64,000 nt of DNA. Origin: Paraspadella gotoi (taxonomy: Eukaryota > Chaetognatha). The position numbers and the translations under genes were made by a program. A model generated the notes under the pieces. It was given only the letters and a program-made list of their open reading frames with translations, was not told the DNA's origin and searched no databases. The DNA lies in contig CM119270.1 of NCBI GenBank assembly GCA_051294375.1, positions 20,606,417 to 20,670,416 on the forward strand. The letters run 5' to 3'. Numbering within the stretch: position 1 is the first letter of the stretch; the number at the start of each line of letters is the position of its first letter. Below are positions 47,040 to 56,684 of the stretch, in pieces.

Positions 47040-47128
47040 TAAGGGGATTAAGGAGAATGAGGAGACTATAGAGAATAAGGAGAATGAGGAGAATAAGAAG
47101 AATAAAGAGAATGAGGAGAATAAGGTAC
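47040..47128 (+). repeat. GGAGAATGAGGAGAATAA short tandem repeat
   Basis: Six or so irregular copies of GAGAATAAGGAGAATGAG. Next to it 47131-47346 is GC-richer with a 71-codon frame of no recognised family. Confidence 0.7.
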
Positions 47129-47496
47129 CAGTGCCCACCCTCCCGATGTCTCTCTTCCCGATTCCCGCTCATCCTCCGCCCCCGCACACTCTAATGTCAC
47201 ACGATGGGTCGAAAATGGAAAGCGATCTCCGTCAGGGAGTCCGTCAAACATTTCCACAACCGATTCTCAGTTCTGTAGTGTGCCTGCTCCGTCGGGAAGA
47301 CGCCGCTCGCTCGCTGAATCGGTGGCTTCTGCCAATTCCGACGTAATATTATATATATATATATATTATATATACAGAGACAAAAAAAAGCCATTGATCA
47401 GGGAAAAATAGACGAAAAAAAACTTAGATTTAAAAAGTACGAAATAGCAACCAAAAAAAAAAATCTTCCGTCCATTTGTCCTTGCTCCTTTGCTAT

Positions 47497-47760
47497 TTTA
47501 TGAAATTGATACAACCAATATAAAAAATTATCCATTCATTTAATAAATAAGCTATCTTGCCCCTGACATTGAACAGGCTTTGGTGGTTTTAGGCCTCCAT
47601 CACTCTTACAAGATAATGACATAGCGGGTCCTTGCGAGCTTTCAATCAAGACTTTCTCACAGTCTCGTTTATTCACTCCCAGCGTACAAGGCTTCCTTAT
47701 CCATGAAGTGGTATAATGTTTCAAAGAATGTTTCAATTGTATGAAAAGACCACTCCCTTA
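47497..47760 (+). repeat. Dispersed ~265 bp repeat, GCTATCTTGCCCC family
   Basis: Matches 50195-50466 along its length with about 90 percent identity by eye. It starts with TGAAATTGATACAACCAATA, contains GGCCTCCATCACTCTTACAA and GACTTTCTCACAGTCTCG, and ends with TATGAAAAGACCACTCCCT. No tRNA-like promoter boxes or long frame recognised. Confidence 0.75.
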
Positions 47761-47919
47761 AGTATTAGATCGGCGAATTTGAGAAAAGAAAACAATGCGA
47801 GCCCTTCAGATGCACCGCTATCCGAATTGAGGGTTTTTACATATATTCTTTTTACCGGAATTTCTCCCAGGGACGTTTGTAAAGTTTGGTAGTCATATTC
47901 GAAAAAAAAATGTTCATTG

Positions 47920-48125
47920 AACAAGTTTGAGCAAACAATGTCGAATCTGCCTAAGATAATTAAGCGGTAATCAGCTAATAAGATGATAACTCACGATAAT
48001 TCTTTTAATTTGTGATCCTAACTTATCATAACAGATAGTACACTTCCAAACCAATGGCTGCGCCAATACATGTAAATCGCTTGCAACAGATTAAATTGAA
48101 CTGTTACTGTGGTTGAAATAATTCC
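47920..48125 (+). repeat. Dispersed repeat, CGAATCTGCC family
   Basis: Contains GTTTGAGCAAACAATGTCG and CCAATACATGTAAATCGCTT; the reverse complement occurs at 60612-60775. Longest intact pair in the window for this family. Confidence 0.65.
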
Positions 48126-48145
48126 AAATAAAGTACAAATAATTT

Positions 48146-48255
48146 TTAGTCGAGTCTGCTTATCGCAGATTCCGACTCTATAATTCACTTTGTCTCAAAA
48201 TCTTGTCGGTAAATTGTTTTTATCATATCAGAACCTTGAATTATAATAAATTATG
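48146..48255 (-). mobile_element. 3' end of Helitron-like repeat
   Basis: On the minus strand: GCATAATTTATTATAATTCA, then GACAAAGTGAATTATAGAGT, then a hairpin TCTGC-GATAA-GCAGA, then seven bases ending CTAA (48149-48146). The same end occurs on the plus strand at 52.05-52.18 kb. Confidence 0.55.
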
Positions 48256-49120
48256 CAAAAAAAAAAAAAAAAAACACATTTATTTGAATTTTTAAATTTT
48301 ATATTACCACCTAATCGTTATATGTACAAACTGCAACGACTTCATGATCTGTTATTTGGATTGCCTTTCTTTCGTTAATCCAACATCAATTATATTAACT
48401 CAATTGTATTTTGTTTGTTGTTATTGCTGATTTACAATCGGTTGGCAGATGAGATCAGTATTCTGTTAATAGAAGCTTCAACGATATAAATCAATAACTG
48501 CGCTGAGATTGATTTTCCTTTTCCCCGTACAGTAAATCCTATGAACAGATACAATATTTGTATAGTTTTCTCAATATTAGAGTATAACTCACTTCGAGCA
48601 CAATTCTTATCATAATAAATAGATTACTTTACGTATTACTAAAAATTTACATCGACATATTTCGAGTTCAAATAGTGTAGATTTAGTTTATCAATTAACA
48701 ACAAAGAAAACGAGTAAAAACTAAGACATATAAGGTAATAAAACATAATAAACGCTATAGTTCAATAACAAAAGAAAGAGCTTATTCTTTTTTAAGAACA
48801 AGATTTATTGAACAATACATATTTGAGGTTTTTTTCATCTTGCGGTTGTGAAACATGTTAAATCAGTTACTGTAACCAAATAAACTGGTCAAAGTAAAGT
48901 TTTCATTAATTCGAGTCTAGTTTGTTTGAATTTTTAAAATTTCCGATTAAATAAATATATTTTTATTAATTTTTTAAAAACTTTTTTCATGCACATTCCT
49001 CCTTTGTTATACAAACAATTTTTTTTTAAACAACCTTTACTGTGACTAATGCAACGCACAATTTATATGAAAGCGAATTATATGATTTGTCGTCGTCGTC
49101 GTCGTTGAGTAATTTGTTTT
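48256..49120. other. AT-rich intergenic sequence
   Basis: No gene or named repeat recognised; about 75 percent AT. Confidence 0.5.
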
Positions 49121-49124
49121 ATCG

Positions 49125-49150
49125 TTTTATCTATCTATCTATCTTCATCT

Positions 49151-49216
<66 letters not shown>
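49125..49216 (+). repeat. (TCTA)n microsatellite
   Basis: TCTA/CTAT tetranucleotide array, one TTCATCTT interruption; preceded by a short (GTC)n at 49089-49105. Confidence 0.95.
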
Positions 49217-49800
49217 ATTCTATGCATACGTCAAGAGTTTTTCCAAAAAAGACACTGATTCATCCTATAAAAGGTGGTCTTGTGCCACAGGCCTCTGATT
49301 TTTTTTCTCTCTCTCATGTTTTTCCCTCAACGATCTAGATTGCTTTCGCTTCTACGAATTTCGCGCGTAATTACGATACAAATTCACTGCAATAATATTG
49401 AGGAACCTTTTCTGTTCTTTTTGGTTTATTTTTTTTCAAAGTCATGAGATTCGACGCTTCCTTCTTTGTCCAGTCGATTGTATTGCAGGTAAGAGTGGTA
49501 AATAATTTTTGAGCATACCCCACCCATAAAAAAATGATTAAATTTTATTGACGAGGTCTAAAACACGGTCAAAAATAAGGAAAAAAATATATTTTGTTTA
49601 TTAAACTTGTGCTTACAAATTGTACAAATTTGATGAACTAAGTTAATGTATAATAAAACTTCTAAATTTAACTGTAATCAAAATTCTAAAATTGACGAAT
49701 GAATAACATTGTACTGTGTGTAAAAATTCTAATATACATACAGGGAGGTCCAGCTCTTTTAGGACTAACTTAAAAATATCGTTTAAATCAAATAACTAGA

Positions 49801-50531
49801 ACGGTAATTCCAATGTGTTGCGCCGCAGTGACTTTATTTTCACGTGTATTTCCTTTTGATCACATGATCTGACATGACATGACATGACGAAAAAATTTAA
49901 TTGGTTTGCAAATAACAATTTTTTTCTAGCAGTGGGTTGTAGTGTGTCACTTTGTATAGTCCCTTTTTAGTTGCACCGCGAGTACTCTCGGAGCAACTCT
50001 ATAAATCACTTTTTGATTGGTCGGTACACCAGTCCGTCGGTCCGTCAAAATATCGGTCTGTCCCACATGTAATTTGCCTATAGTTTGTTGCTCATTTGTT
50101 TAGACAGGAATTCCTAAAACTAAAAAATAAAAGAGAGAATTTTGAAGCAGAGCATTTCATAAATACAAGGGCAAAACAGTTTTTTAGTCAAATCATGTTT
50201 GTCATATCATGAAATTGGTACAACCAATATAAAAATTATCCATTCATTTAATAAATAAGCTATCTTGCCCCTGACTTTGGACAGGCTTTGGTGGTTTAAG
50301 GCCTCCATCACTCTTACAAGATAATGACATAGCAGGTCCCTGCAAGCTTTCAATCAAGACTTTCTCACAGTCTTGTTTATTCACTCCCAGAGTACCTGGC
50401 TTCCCTATCAATGAAGTGGAAAATATTTCAAAGAATGTTTCAATTGTATGAAAAGACCACTCCCTCATGTTATCCAATAGAAATACATGTAAAAATTAAG
50501 TCACTGCAGCGCAACACAGTAGAGTTATCGT
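49801..50531 (+). mobile_element. ~730 bp element with ~31-33 bp terminal inverted repeats
   Basis: The left end (ACGGTAATTCCAATGTGTTG then CGCCGCAGTGAC) and right end (50500-50531, its reverse complement with about six mismatches) form TIRs. Inside, in order: TTTTCACGTGTATTTCC, TGACATGACATGACATGACG, the palindromic GCGAGTACTCTC segment (about 49984), a CCGTCGGTCCGTC core, TTGTTGCTCATTTG, and a complete copy of the GCTATCTTGCCCC repeat (50195-50466). No transposase frame, so non-autonomous. A target-site duplication was not identified. The internal repeat may be a nested insertion. Confidence 0.65.
50195..50466 (+). repeat. Dispersed repeat, GCTATCTTGCCCC family
   Basis: Second near-complete copy of the repeat at 47.5 kb, located inside the TIR element. 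A 77-codon minus frame here also appears in the 47.5 kb copy, but it is short and not protein-like. Confidence 0.75.
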
Positions 50532-50539
50532 TTTGTTTC

Positions 50540-50945
50540 CATTATCATAAACCGTTTTTGTGGTTGACGCATTTGAAGTTAGTCCCATTGTGAGATTGTT
50601 TTATTCTCACGCTAGCGATGTCGTGCGTTCGAGTCTTCGCCCAGACGAACTGATTAACAAAAGTTCAAAATAATAACGTCGCGAATTTTATATTTAATTT
50701 TAAACTTTTATTTTCGCAAAAAAGTCCATTGGAAACTCGTAAATACGAGGTTTTCTTCCGGGCGATGAGTTTCTACTGAGTTCATAAATGAGGCTAAAAA
50801 CAAATCAGGAAATATCTCTTTTACTTTGAGAAACGCGCGCGAAAATTGACCGAACACTTAATTTTGGAGAGAGTGAGAGAAAGATATCAAAAATAGGGCA
50901 CTTTTTTCCAGAGTGCACCTTTTTGTTAATTTTTTCCAGAATAAA
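50540..50945. other. Unique intergenic sequence
   Basis: No feature recognised; 50600-50660 is slightly GC-richer. Confidence 0.4.
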
Positions 50946-50985
50946 GCTAAGCCCTAACCTAATCCTAAACCCTAACCCTGCCAAC
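50946..50985 (+). repeat. Degenerate telomere-like tract
   Basis: CTAAGCCCTAACCTAATCCT then AAACCCTAACCCTG: five CCCTAA-type units with small variations. Confidence 0.55.
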
Positions 50986-51000
50986 AAGGGCAATAATAAT

Positions 51001-51007
51001 AATAATA

Positions 51008-51093
<86 letters not shown>

Positions 51094-51112
51094 GTTGTTG
51101 TTGTTGTTGTTA
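51001..51112 (+). repeat. (ATT)n and (TTG)n microsatellite
   Basis: About 85 bases of ATT followed by TTG repeats; an (AT)n run follows at 51146-51166. Encoded poly-Ile and poly-Val frames are artefacts. Confidence 0.95.
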
Positions 51113-51824
51113 ATAATATAATATATAATCGGCTAATGTGATTAATATATATATATATATATTAACATAATTTTTCTTTAATTTTTTAAATTAAATTTAC
51201 AACTCTATCACACACTTCTTTACAATTTTTTTTTATTTAAAATGAAAACAAATTTCAAAATGTTGTCCAGATCTTCGACGTAGTTAGCGACATCAAGGTA
51301 ACATGGAAATTGATTGCTTCTGGGAGACACTATTTCGGGGTCATCGGTTGGGCGTTGCTTTTTGTGTTGCTCACACACAATTTGGTCTCTCTTCTTTGTG
51401 GAGTCAAGTTTTTGATGAAGAATAAAAGGTAAAGTTGCCCGTCGCGCAAAACCGCAAAATCTATACCCCACTTAATTATTGTTTCTTCAGACAACACCCG
51501 GTGTCTTATTGATAACTCATGACTCATAATAAAAAATATGATATAAGTCTTTATTTTCATGTTTTGTATGTTAAATTTACCTATTTTCACATCACTTCAC
51601 ACTCAAAAATTTGATCTTCCTTGTACCCAGCTATCAAACTAAACCAGATTTAAAATTTGAACATTAAATTTTTTGGGGGGATTCTATTGAATAAAAAAAT
51701 TATGATTTTTTTTGTTACTGATATTTAATAATTAACAAACAACTCCTTAAGTCCGACTCTAGAGTTCAGACTAAGTGCTATCTCTAGTTTAATATTTACC
51801 TCTATCTTTTTAACTATTATTTGT

Positions 51825-52177
51825 ACTCGCGGTAATACTCTATAAGTGACCTTTTGGTTGGTCTGTCGGTACGTCGGTCGATCCGTCAGTTGGTATGTCT
51901 GTCTGTCGGTCTGTCCCACTTCCATAAAAAATGCATATAATTTGCATATAGTTGGTTGCTCCTTTATTAAGACAGAAAACAACCTTAATGCTAAGGGGGG
52001 ATGGACGGACAGACAGATGGATGGACTACAGACAGACGGACGGACATCATTATTTTTGCATAATTTATCATAATTAGAGTTCTGATATGATAAAAATGAT
52101 TTACTGACAAGATTTAGGGGTTGGACCGACAAAGTGAATTATAGAGTCGGAATCTGCTGATAAGCAGATCCAACTAA
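51825..52177 (+). mobile_element. Helitron-associated-like rep. with GACGGAC core and terminal hairpin
   Basis: Starts near TACTCGCGGTAATACTCTAT, contains GGTCGATCCGTCAGTTGG and GGTTGCTCCTTTATTAAGAC blocks shared with 18.1 and 50.0 kb, then a GACGGACAGAC core (52002-52046). It ends with GACCGACAAAGTGAATTATAG, a perfect hairpin ATCTGCT-GATA-AGCAGAT (52152-52169) and CTAA (52174-52177). A hairpin a few bases before CTRR is the hallmark 3' end of Helitrons and their non-autonomous derivatives; tetranucleotide cores are also known in such elements. No Rep/helicase frame, so non-autonomous if the assignment holds. The base after CTAA is A rather than the usual T. Confidence 0.5.
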
Positions 52178-52291
52178 AAAAACTTTACTTCTGAACATAT
52201 TTTTTTAAGCTAAAATAAATACATCAGTGAATAGTGATTGTTAAAAAAAATTATGGTTATGTTTTGATATCTGGGTACAATTTACTCTTAC

Positions 52292-54091
52292 ATGAATTTA
52301 GGCAAAATCAAGTTTAATTCAGATAAAAATAATCGCGAATTCAGGTATTATCCTCGTCTGACCAAAAATCTTCTCCGATGGGGCATCACAATTGTTTTTC
52401 ATGCTCTGGGACTCGGGTTGATTCCCATCAAAACAGACATTTTTCTTGATGAACATTTTCAAGGTTGGATAACGTTTATCACTTTTCTGTACTTAATTGT
52501 ACAAAAACACTAAAGTTGGATGAGAAGACAGGAGGTTGACATACCCCTATGAGAATGTGGTTAGCTCCCGCACTTGATGGGCCAAGTTGATTAGAAAGTT
52601 TTTCTTGTCAGTTGCCTTGCTTCCCTGAACTTTAAATCCGGCGTAAGGCATGCTACCCTTGAATTAACCAATTGGGACTTATCTGGCCAGGGCTCTAACC
52701 AAAGGCCAGTGCTTTTTCAGATAAATGCATTTTTACTGTAATCTGGAACTGAATAAATGAGAATGTGAGAGTCTTGATTGAAATCTTGCAGGTACCTGCA
52801 GGTCATTATCTTGTAAGAGTGATGGAGGCCTTAAACCACCAAAGCCTGTCCAATGTCCATAGTCAGGGGCAACATAGCTTATTTATTAAATGAATGGATA
52901 ATTTTTATATTGGTTGTACCAATTTCATATAGTCTGTAAATAGGTCTTTTTATTCTATTAAAACAAAGAAATTCAATTTCATCAATTACTCTATCAATCA
53001 ATCCATCATTTGAGGTAAACCGATTGAATTGAAGCAACGATTGGACACGAACCTCAATTTCATTCATGTTCTTGTGGAATCATTTCCTCAACTTCTCCTT
53101 CAAGTTGCTGCTGCGGTTTTTGGGTGGATGAGAGAATCCTTGGAGGTATGATTAACGAAGGCGTGCTTGAAAAAAAATATGACTTGTGCCCTTCAAGGTA
53201 TTTTTAAAAAGTAGTATGCCATTATGGTGGAGACAACTTAAAACTAAGTTGCGATGTGTTCCAGGTTCAATGCTGGCTTAGTTGACCAAGATAGACAGTA
53301 ACAGTAAAAGCGCGCAAGTGAGATGGAAATGACAGGGATACCTGCCTCCGACAAAACAATGTAAATCAAGGTGTAAGATAAACTTTTTCCATAAATGTAA
53401 TTTTTTACGGATAACTTTTTGTATCACATAGACCACAGAGCGTCTGTTCAAGACCATTTTCTTTATGGTTTTGTTTTTATTTTTTCTCTCTCTTTCTAAC
53501 AAAGCACCTTTCCTTCCTTTGCAGGTCTGCTTCCCTGATGATTTCTTCAATCCACGGACAGGTGTTCACAAGTTGGCCTGGAATGGGACAGTCTATGTTT
53601 TAAATGACACAAAAAAATTTCACATGTCCAAAAAATTGTGTTACTGTAAATCAGCGCAAACAGACGACACATTGTCCTTTGTTAGTTTTCGTTGTGGCTG
53701 GGCCATCAATAATTACTTTGAATTGGCCTCCATCGCTCTATCCACGGTGAGCATAGCCAAGGCTTCTTCAGAGATGGGCCAACTGTCTGGCATCAGCAAC
53801 AGCATCAGCCATTTTTTGACAATGCTTGACTGCATAGTGGGTGTAATCATTGGCCTTGTCTCCATCTACAGAGCAACAGTCCATTTCTGTCATTGGTTTA
53901 TTTTTCTTTCTTCTTTAATGATTTTTCGCGCTTTTACGCCGGTGGAGTTATTGGCTATTCTCACCAGGATTTGGCGAGACACAGATGAAGCGACAATCGT
54001 TAACACTAACAGATGCCTGGGATGTATATTATTAACAAAATTAGATTATTTTTTGAAAGTTGACTATATTAAAATTGTTAATATTTGTTGA
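52292..54091 (+). CDS. Three-exon membrane protein, XK-related-like
   Basis: Exons 52292 (or 52302)-52463, 53015-53145 and 53525-54091 join without breaking frame. Donor G/GTTGGA leaves phase 1, acceptor CATTTGAG resumes at phase 1; donor GAG/GTATGA and acceptor CCTTTGCAG are both phase 0. Introns are 551 and 379 bases; the first contains a reverse copy of the GCTATCTTGCCCC repeat. The product is about 285 residues with four or five hydrophobic segments. Exon 1 has RWGITIVFHALGLGLIPI; exon 2 has NLNFIHVLVESFPQLLLQVA, close to the E-(S/T)-x-PQLxLQ signature of XK-related proteins (plasma-membrane lipid scramblase family); exon 3 has FELASIALSTVSIA, where that family has a Ser-rich segment. Usual family length is about 400, so N-terminal exons may be missing (an acceptor-like TTTAG lies at 52301). 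The 3' end after about 53930 is less protein-like, and a strong GTGAGC donor-like site lies within exon 3 (53747). Family assignment is inference. Confidence 0.5.
52755..52945 (-). repeat. Dispersed repeat, GCTATCTTGCCCC family
   Basis: Reverse copy of the repeat at 47.5 and 50.2 kb, inside the first intron of the XK-related-like model. Truncated at the CACAGTCTTG end. Confidence 0.7.
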
Positions 54092-54164
54092 ATTTGATGC
54101 TTTTTACCTTAGTCATCAATAAAACGAGTAAAACCATTCACTGATGCAAACAAGGTACGAGGTG

Positions 54165-55090
54165 ATGCCCGGGGTGTGAGGCTTCTCCCGACAGCTGGCG
54201 CTCAGAGCTTTGGACCTGCAGTGACCACCCCATGTCACTGGCGTGTTTACGCTGACACCATCAAACTTAGCCATTGTGACCATGAGAAGATTGAACCCGG
54301 AACTCAAAGCTGTCCAAGCCAATGGGACAAGCTGAGTTTCACCAAGCTATACGGGAGGCGAATTTGGAATTCGCCACACATGCCTCCCCAAGACAGTACA
54401 CTGGGGTGACCAAAACCAGAGTAACTGTCTTGAGAGAAGACAGACTCATTGCCATAGAGAGCAAGCGAGTGAGCGAGAAGTATGGCATAAACATGGGATG
54501 CATACCTTTAAGCGACGACGTGAGCGACAGTGCGCAGCAGTTGCAAGTTCTATAGTAAGGCTCAGCACTTATGGCAATGGGGAGACATGTGTGATGCTCA
54601 GAGTGTGTGACATCTCCCAACAGCTGTTTCTTAGGGCTTTGAACCTGCAGTGACCACTACATGTCACTGGCATGTTTATGCCGACACCACAGTTAACCAG
54701 CGTGAATATGAGGGGATTGAACCCGGAACTCATGGTTGGTGAATGAGTACTTAGCTGTCCAAGCCAATGGGACGAGCTGAGTTTCACCAAGCTATACGGG
54801 AGGTGAATTTGGGATTTGCCACAGTACTGAGTATAACTTCAATCAGTTGCCTTTTCTATAGAAAGCCTGATGACTGACTTTAGCTGCTTTGGTGCAGGAA
54901 AAAAAAGAATCTTTTAGCAAAACCACTGATAACCTCTTATGCCAGAGAGGCTGGGCATTTTCCCGGTTGGCATAAAAAATTTTAAACCCTAAGAGGTCAC
55001 GCCATACCACTGGCACGATTATACTTGCACCATCTACCTTCTCTAACAAAGCCGGAGGTTGTCAATTTTGAACCCGCAATTTAAGGTTGG
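54165..55090 (-). repeat. Three copies of a tRNA-like SINE candidate
   Basis: Copies at about 54165-54400, 54590-54835 and 54945-55090 (last one diverged). On the minus strand the first two contain GGGTTCAATC, a B-box-like word, preceded about 43 bases upstream by TGGCTTGGACAG, a possible A box, and followed by CATGTCACTGG-complementary sequence. Short frames here (about 70-90 codons on both strands) are shared between copies and are repeat-derived. No tail or target duplication was recognised. Confidence 0.5.
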
Positions 55091-55565
55091 GATAGTGTGG
55101 AAGCTTGTTAAAATATTGCAATTTGGTGGTATATAGGCCATGTTGAAGTGGCTTTATGTCTCCACCAGATCACGACTATCAAGAAGCAAAATACATCAGT
55201 TTTTTTGGTCATACACTTACATTTTAAAATTTGTTTGTGAATCTAATGTATGCTTTTATTCAGATAACATTACGCACTCCATAAGTACATAACAAGAAAT
55301 AAAAATAAAATAATATTCTATGAAAATTTGCAAAATTACTTGTTACACTACCTTATATTCTTATATATTATGAATATTTTACTATTTGCTCTAAAATACT
55401 TAATTATATAAATATTACTTATTTTTTTGTATGATTGTATTTTTTCCTTCCTTATTCATCCTTTACCTTCAAGTTTTGACAATATTTTTCACTATTTTTC
55501 ACTGTTTATACATTGTATAATGTATTAGATAAAAAATATCATCTGTCACATTTCACTTCTTTTCA
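55091..55565. other. AT-rich intergenic sequence
   Basis: No feature recognised. Confidence 0.5.
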
Positions 55566-55653
55566 CAATCTTACTCATTCTACTCTCAACTGAACATGTC
55601 TTCAACTCTAACCACTGTCCTTTCCCTCAAATGTTTGTTGGCTACTTTAAACT

Positions 55654-55687
<34 letters not shown>

Positions 55688-55812
55688 ATTTCCTAAAAAA
55701 ATGTTCAAAATCTTAATTGTCAAAAACGCGCTGATGAAGGTCCGAATGTAGGACCAAAACATGTCCAAAAATTGTCAAATTCGTTGTAAAAATACAAATT
55801 AAAAACTCTACT
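55566..55812 (+). mobile_element. Solo pseudo-LTR of a Penelope-like element
   Basis: CAACTGAACATGTCTTCAAC, AACCACTGTCCTTTCCCTCA and a (CT)n tract, then TTTCCTAAAAAAATGTTCAA and the hammerhead-like segment at 55727-55766. The same order (ACTGTTCTTTTCTCAACTCT, CT tract, AAATGTTTTTCAAAAA, CTGACGA...) occurs at 60.2-60.45 kb beside a GIY-YIG frame. Confidence 0.5.
55727..55766 (+). ncRNA. Degenerate hammerhead-ribozyme-like motif
   Basis: CTGATGA (55731-55737) is followed by a stem GGTCC-GAATGTA-GGACC and then AAAAC-ATG-TC. The order CUGAUGA, stem II, GAAA, short palindromic stem III, UH is the hammerhead core known from Penelope-like elements. Here G12 is A (AAAA instead of GAAA) and stem I is not evident, so cleavage is unlikely. 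Confidence 0.4.
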
Positions 55813-56684
55813 ACTTTGTAATCAAATACTTCGTTTTTAAAAAAAAATGTTTGCTTAATATATCTAATAACTCATTTGGGAGGGGGAGGTCAGTGTTGTC
55901 TTCTGGAAATAGAGGGAGCATCTATACAACACAAGGTTAGACTACAATCTGTCCTAGTTTACTCATATATATCACACACCATTCCTGTTAGAAAGTCATT
56001 AATGAAAAATCATAATATCTAAGAGGCTGAACAGAAAGGGATGTGAATGGATAATTTTTTGAGGGGCGACCAAAGTTATATATGATTTGTTTAACAATAG
56101 GTATAAGACTTTCATGTAGAATCGTATGTTCTGATAGGGATACATACTGTGAAAAGGTCTATAGGGGCATCTTTATGTCATGAAAATAATTTTAAACTAC
56201 TTGAATCAAAATTATATTATTTCTTCTTTATCCAAAATTTTAATTATATCTCTTTTATTCTTTTTTTAATTCATTTTTTATGGTATAATCCTTTCTTTCG
56301 TTGTTGTAAGAGATTAGCAAAGTTTTTGAATTTTTTACGATTTTTATTCTTATTTTTTCTTTTTTTTTTCTTTTATTCATTTTTTATTATTTATGTTTAT
56401 ACAATGGGAAGGTCATCAGTTGGGAACCTATACCCCTCATGGATTTTGGCTCTTTAATCCCAATATCCAAGTATAGGAGAGCCATCACAAAATGGTGATC
56501 CTTCATTGTTGCTTATCCTATTTTTAAAAAAAAAAGATACATTTTTATGTTTATGTTAAACAGATCACAGCATTATTAATATTAGGAAAATTTATTGATG
56601 TTTTGTATATAATTTGTAATTTTTAATTGGTAATTTTGTGTAATATGTAATATACCATCCTGAGCGACAAAAAAACAAAAAAAG
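55813..56684. other. AT-rich region upstream of the 506-codon gene
   Basis: No TATA box or other promoter could be assigned with confidence. A 102-codon frame at 56149-56457 is Phe-rich and T-driven, not convincing. Confidence 0.45.

Noticed and set aside
54176-54620. Several 77-93 codon frames on both strands
   Set aside because: Shared with the second repeat copy at 54.6-54.8 kb and lie over the SINE-like repeat.
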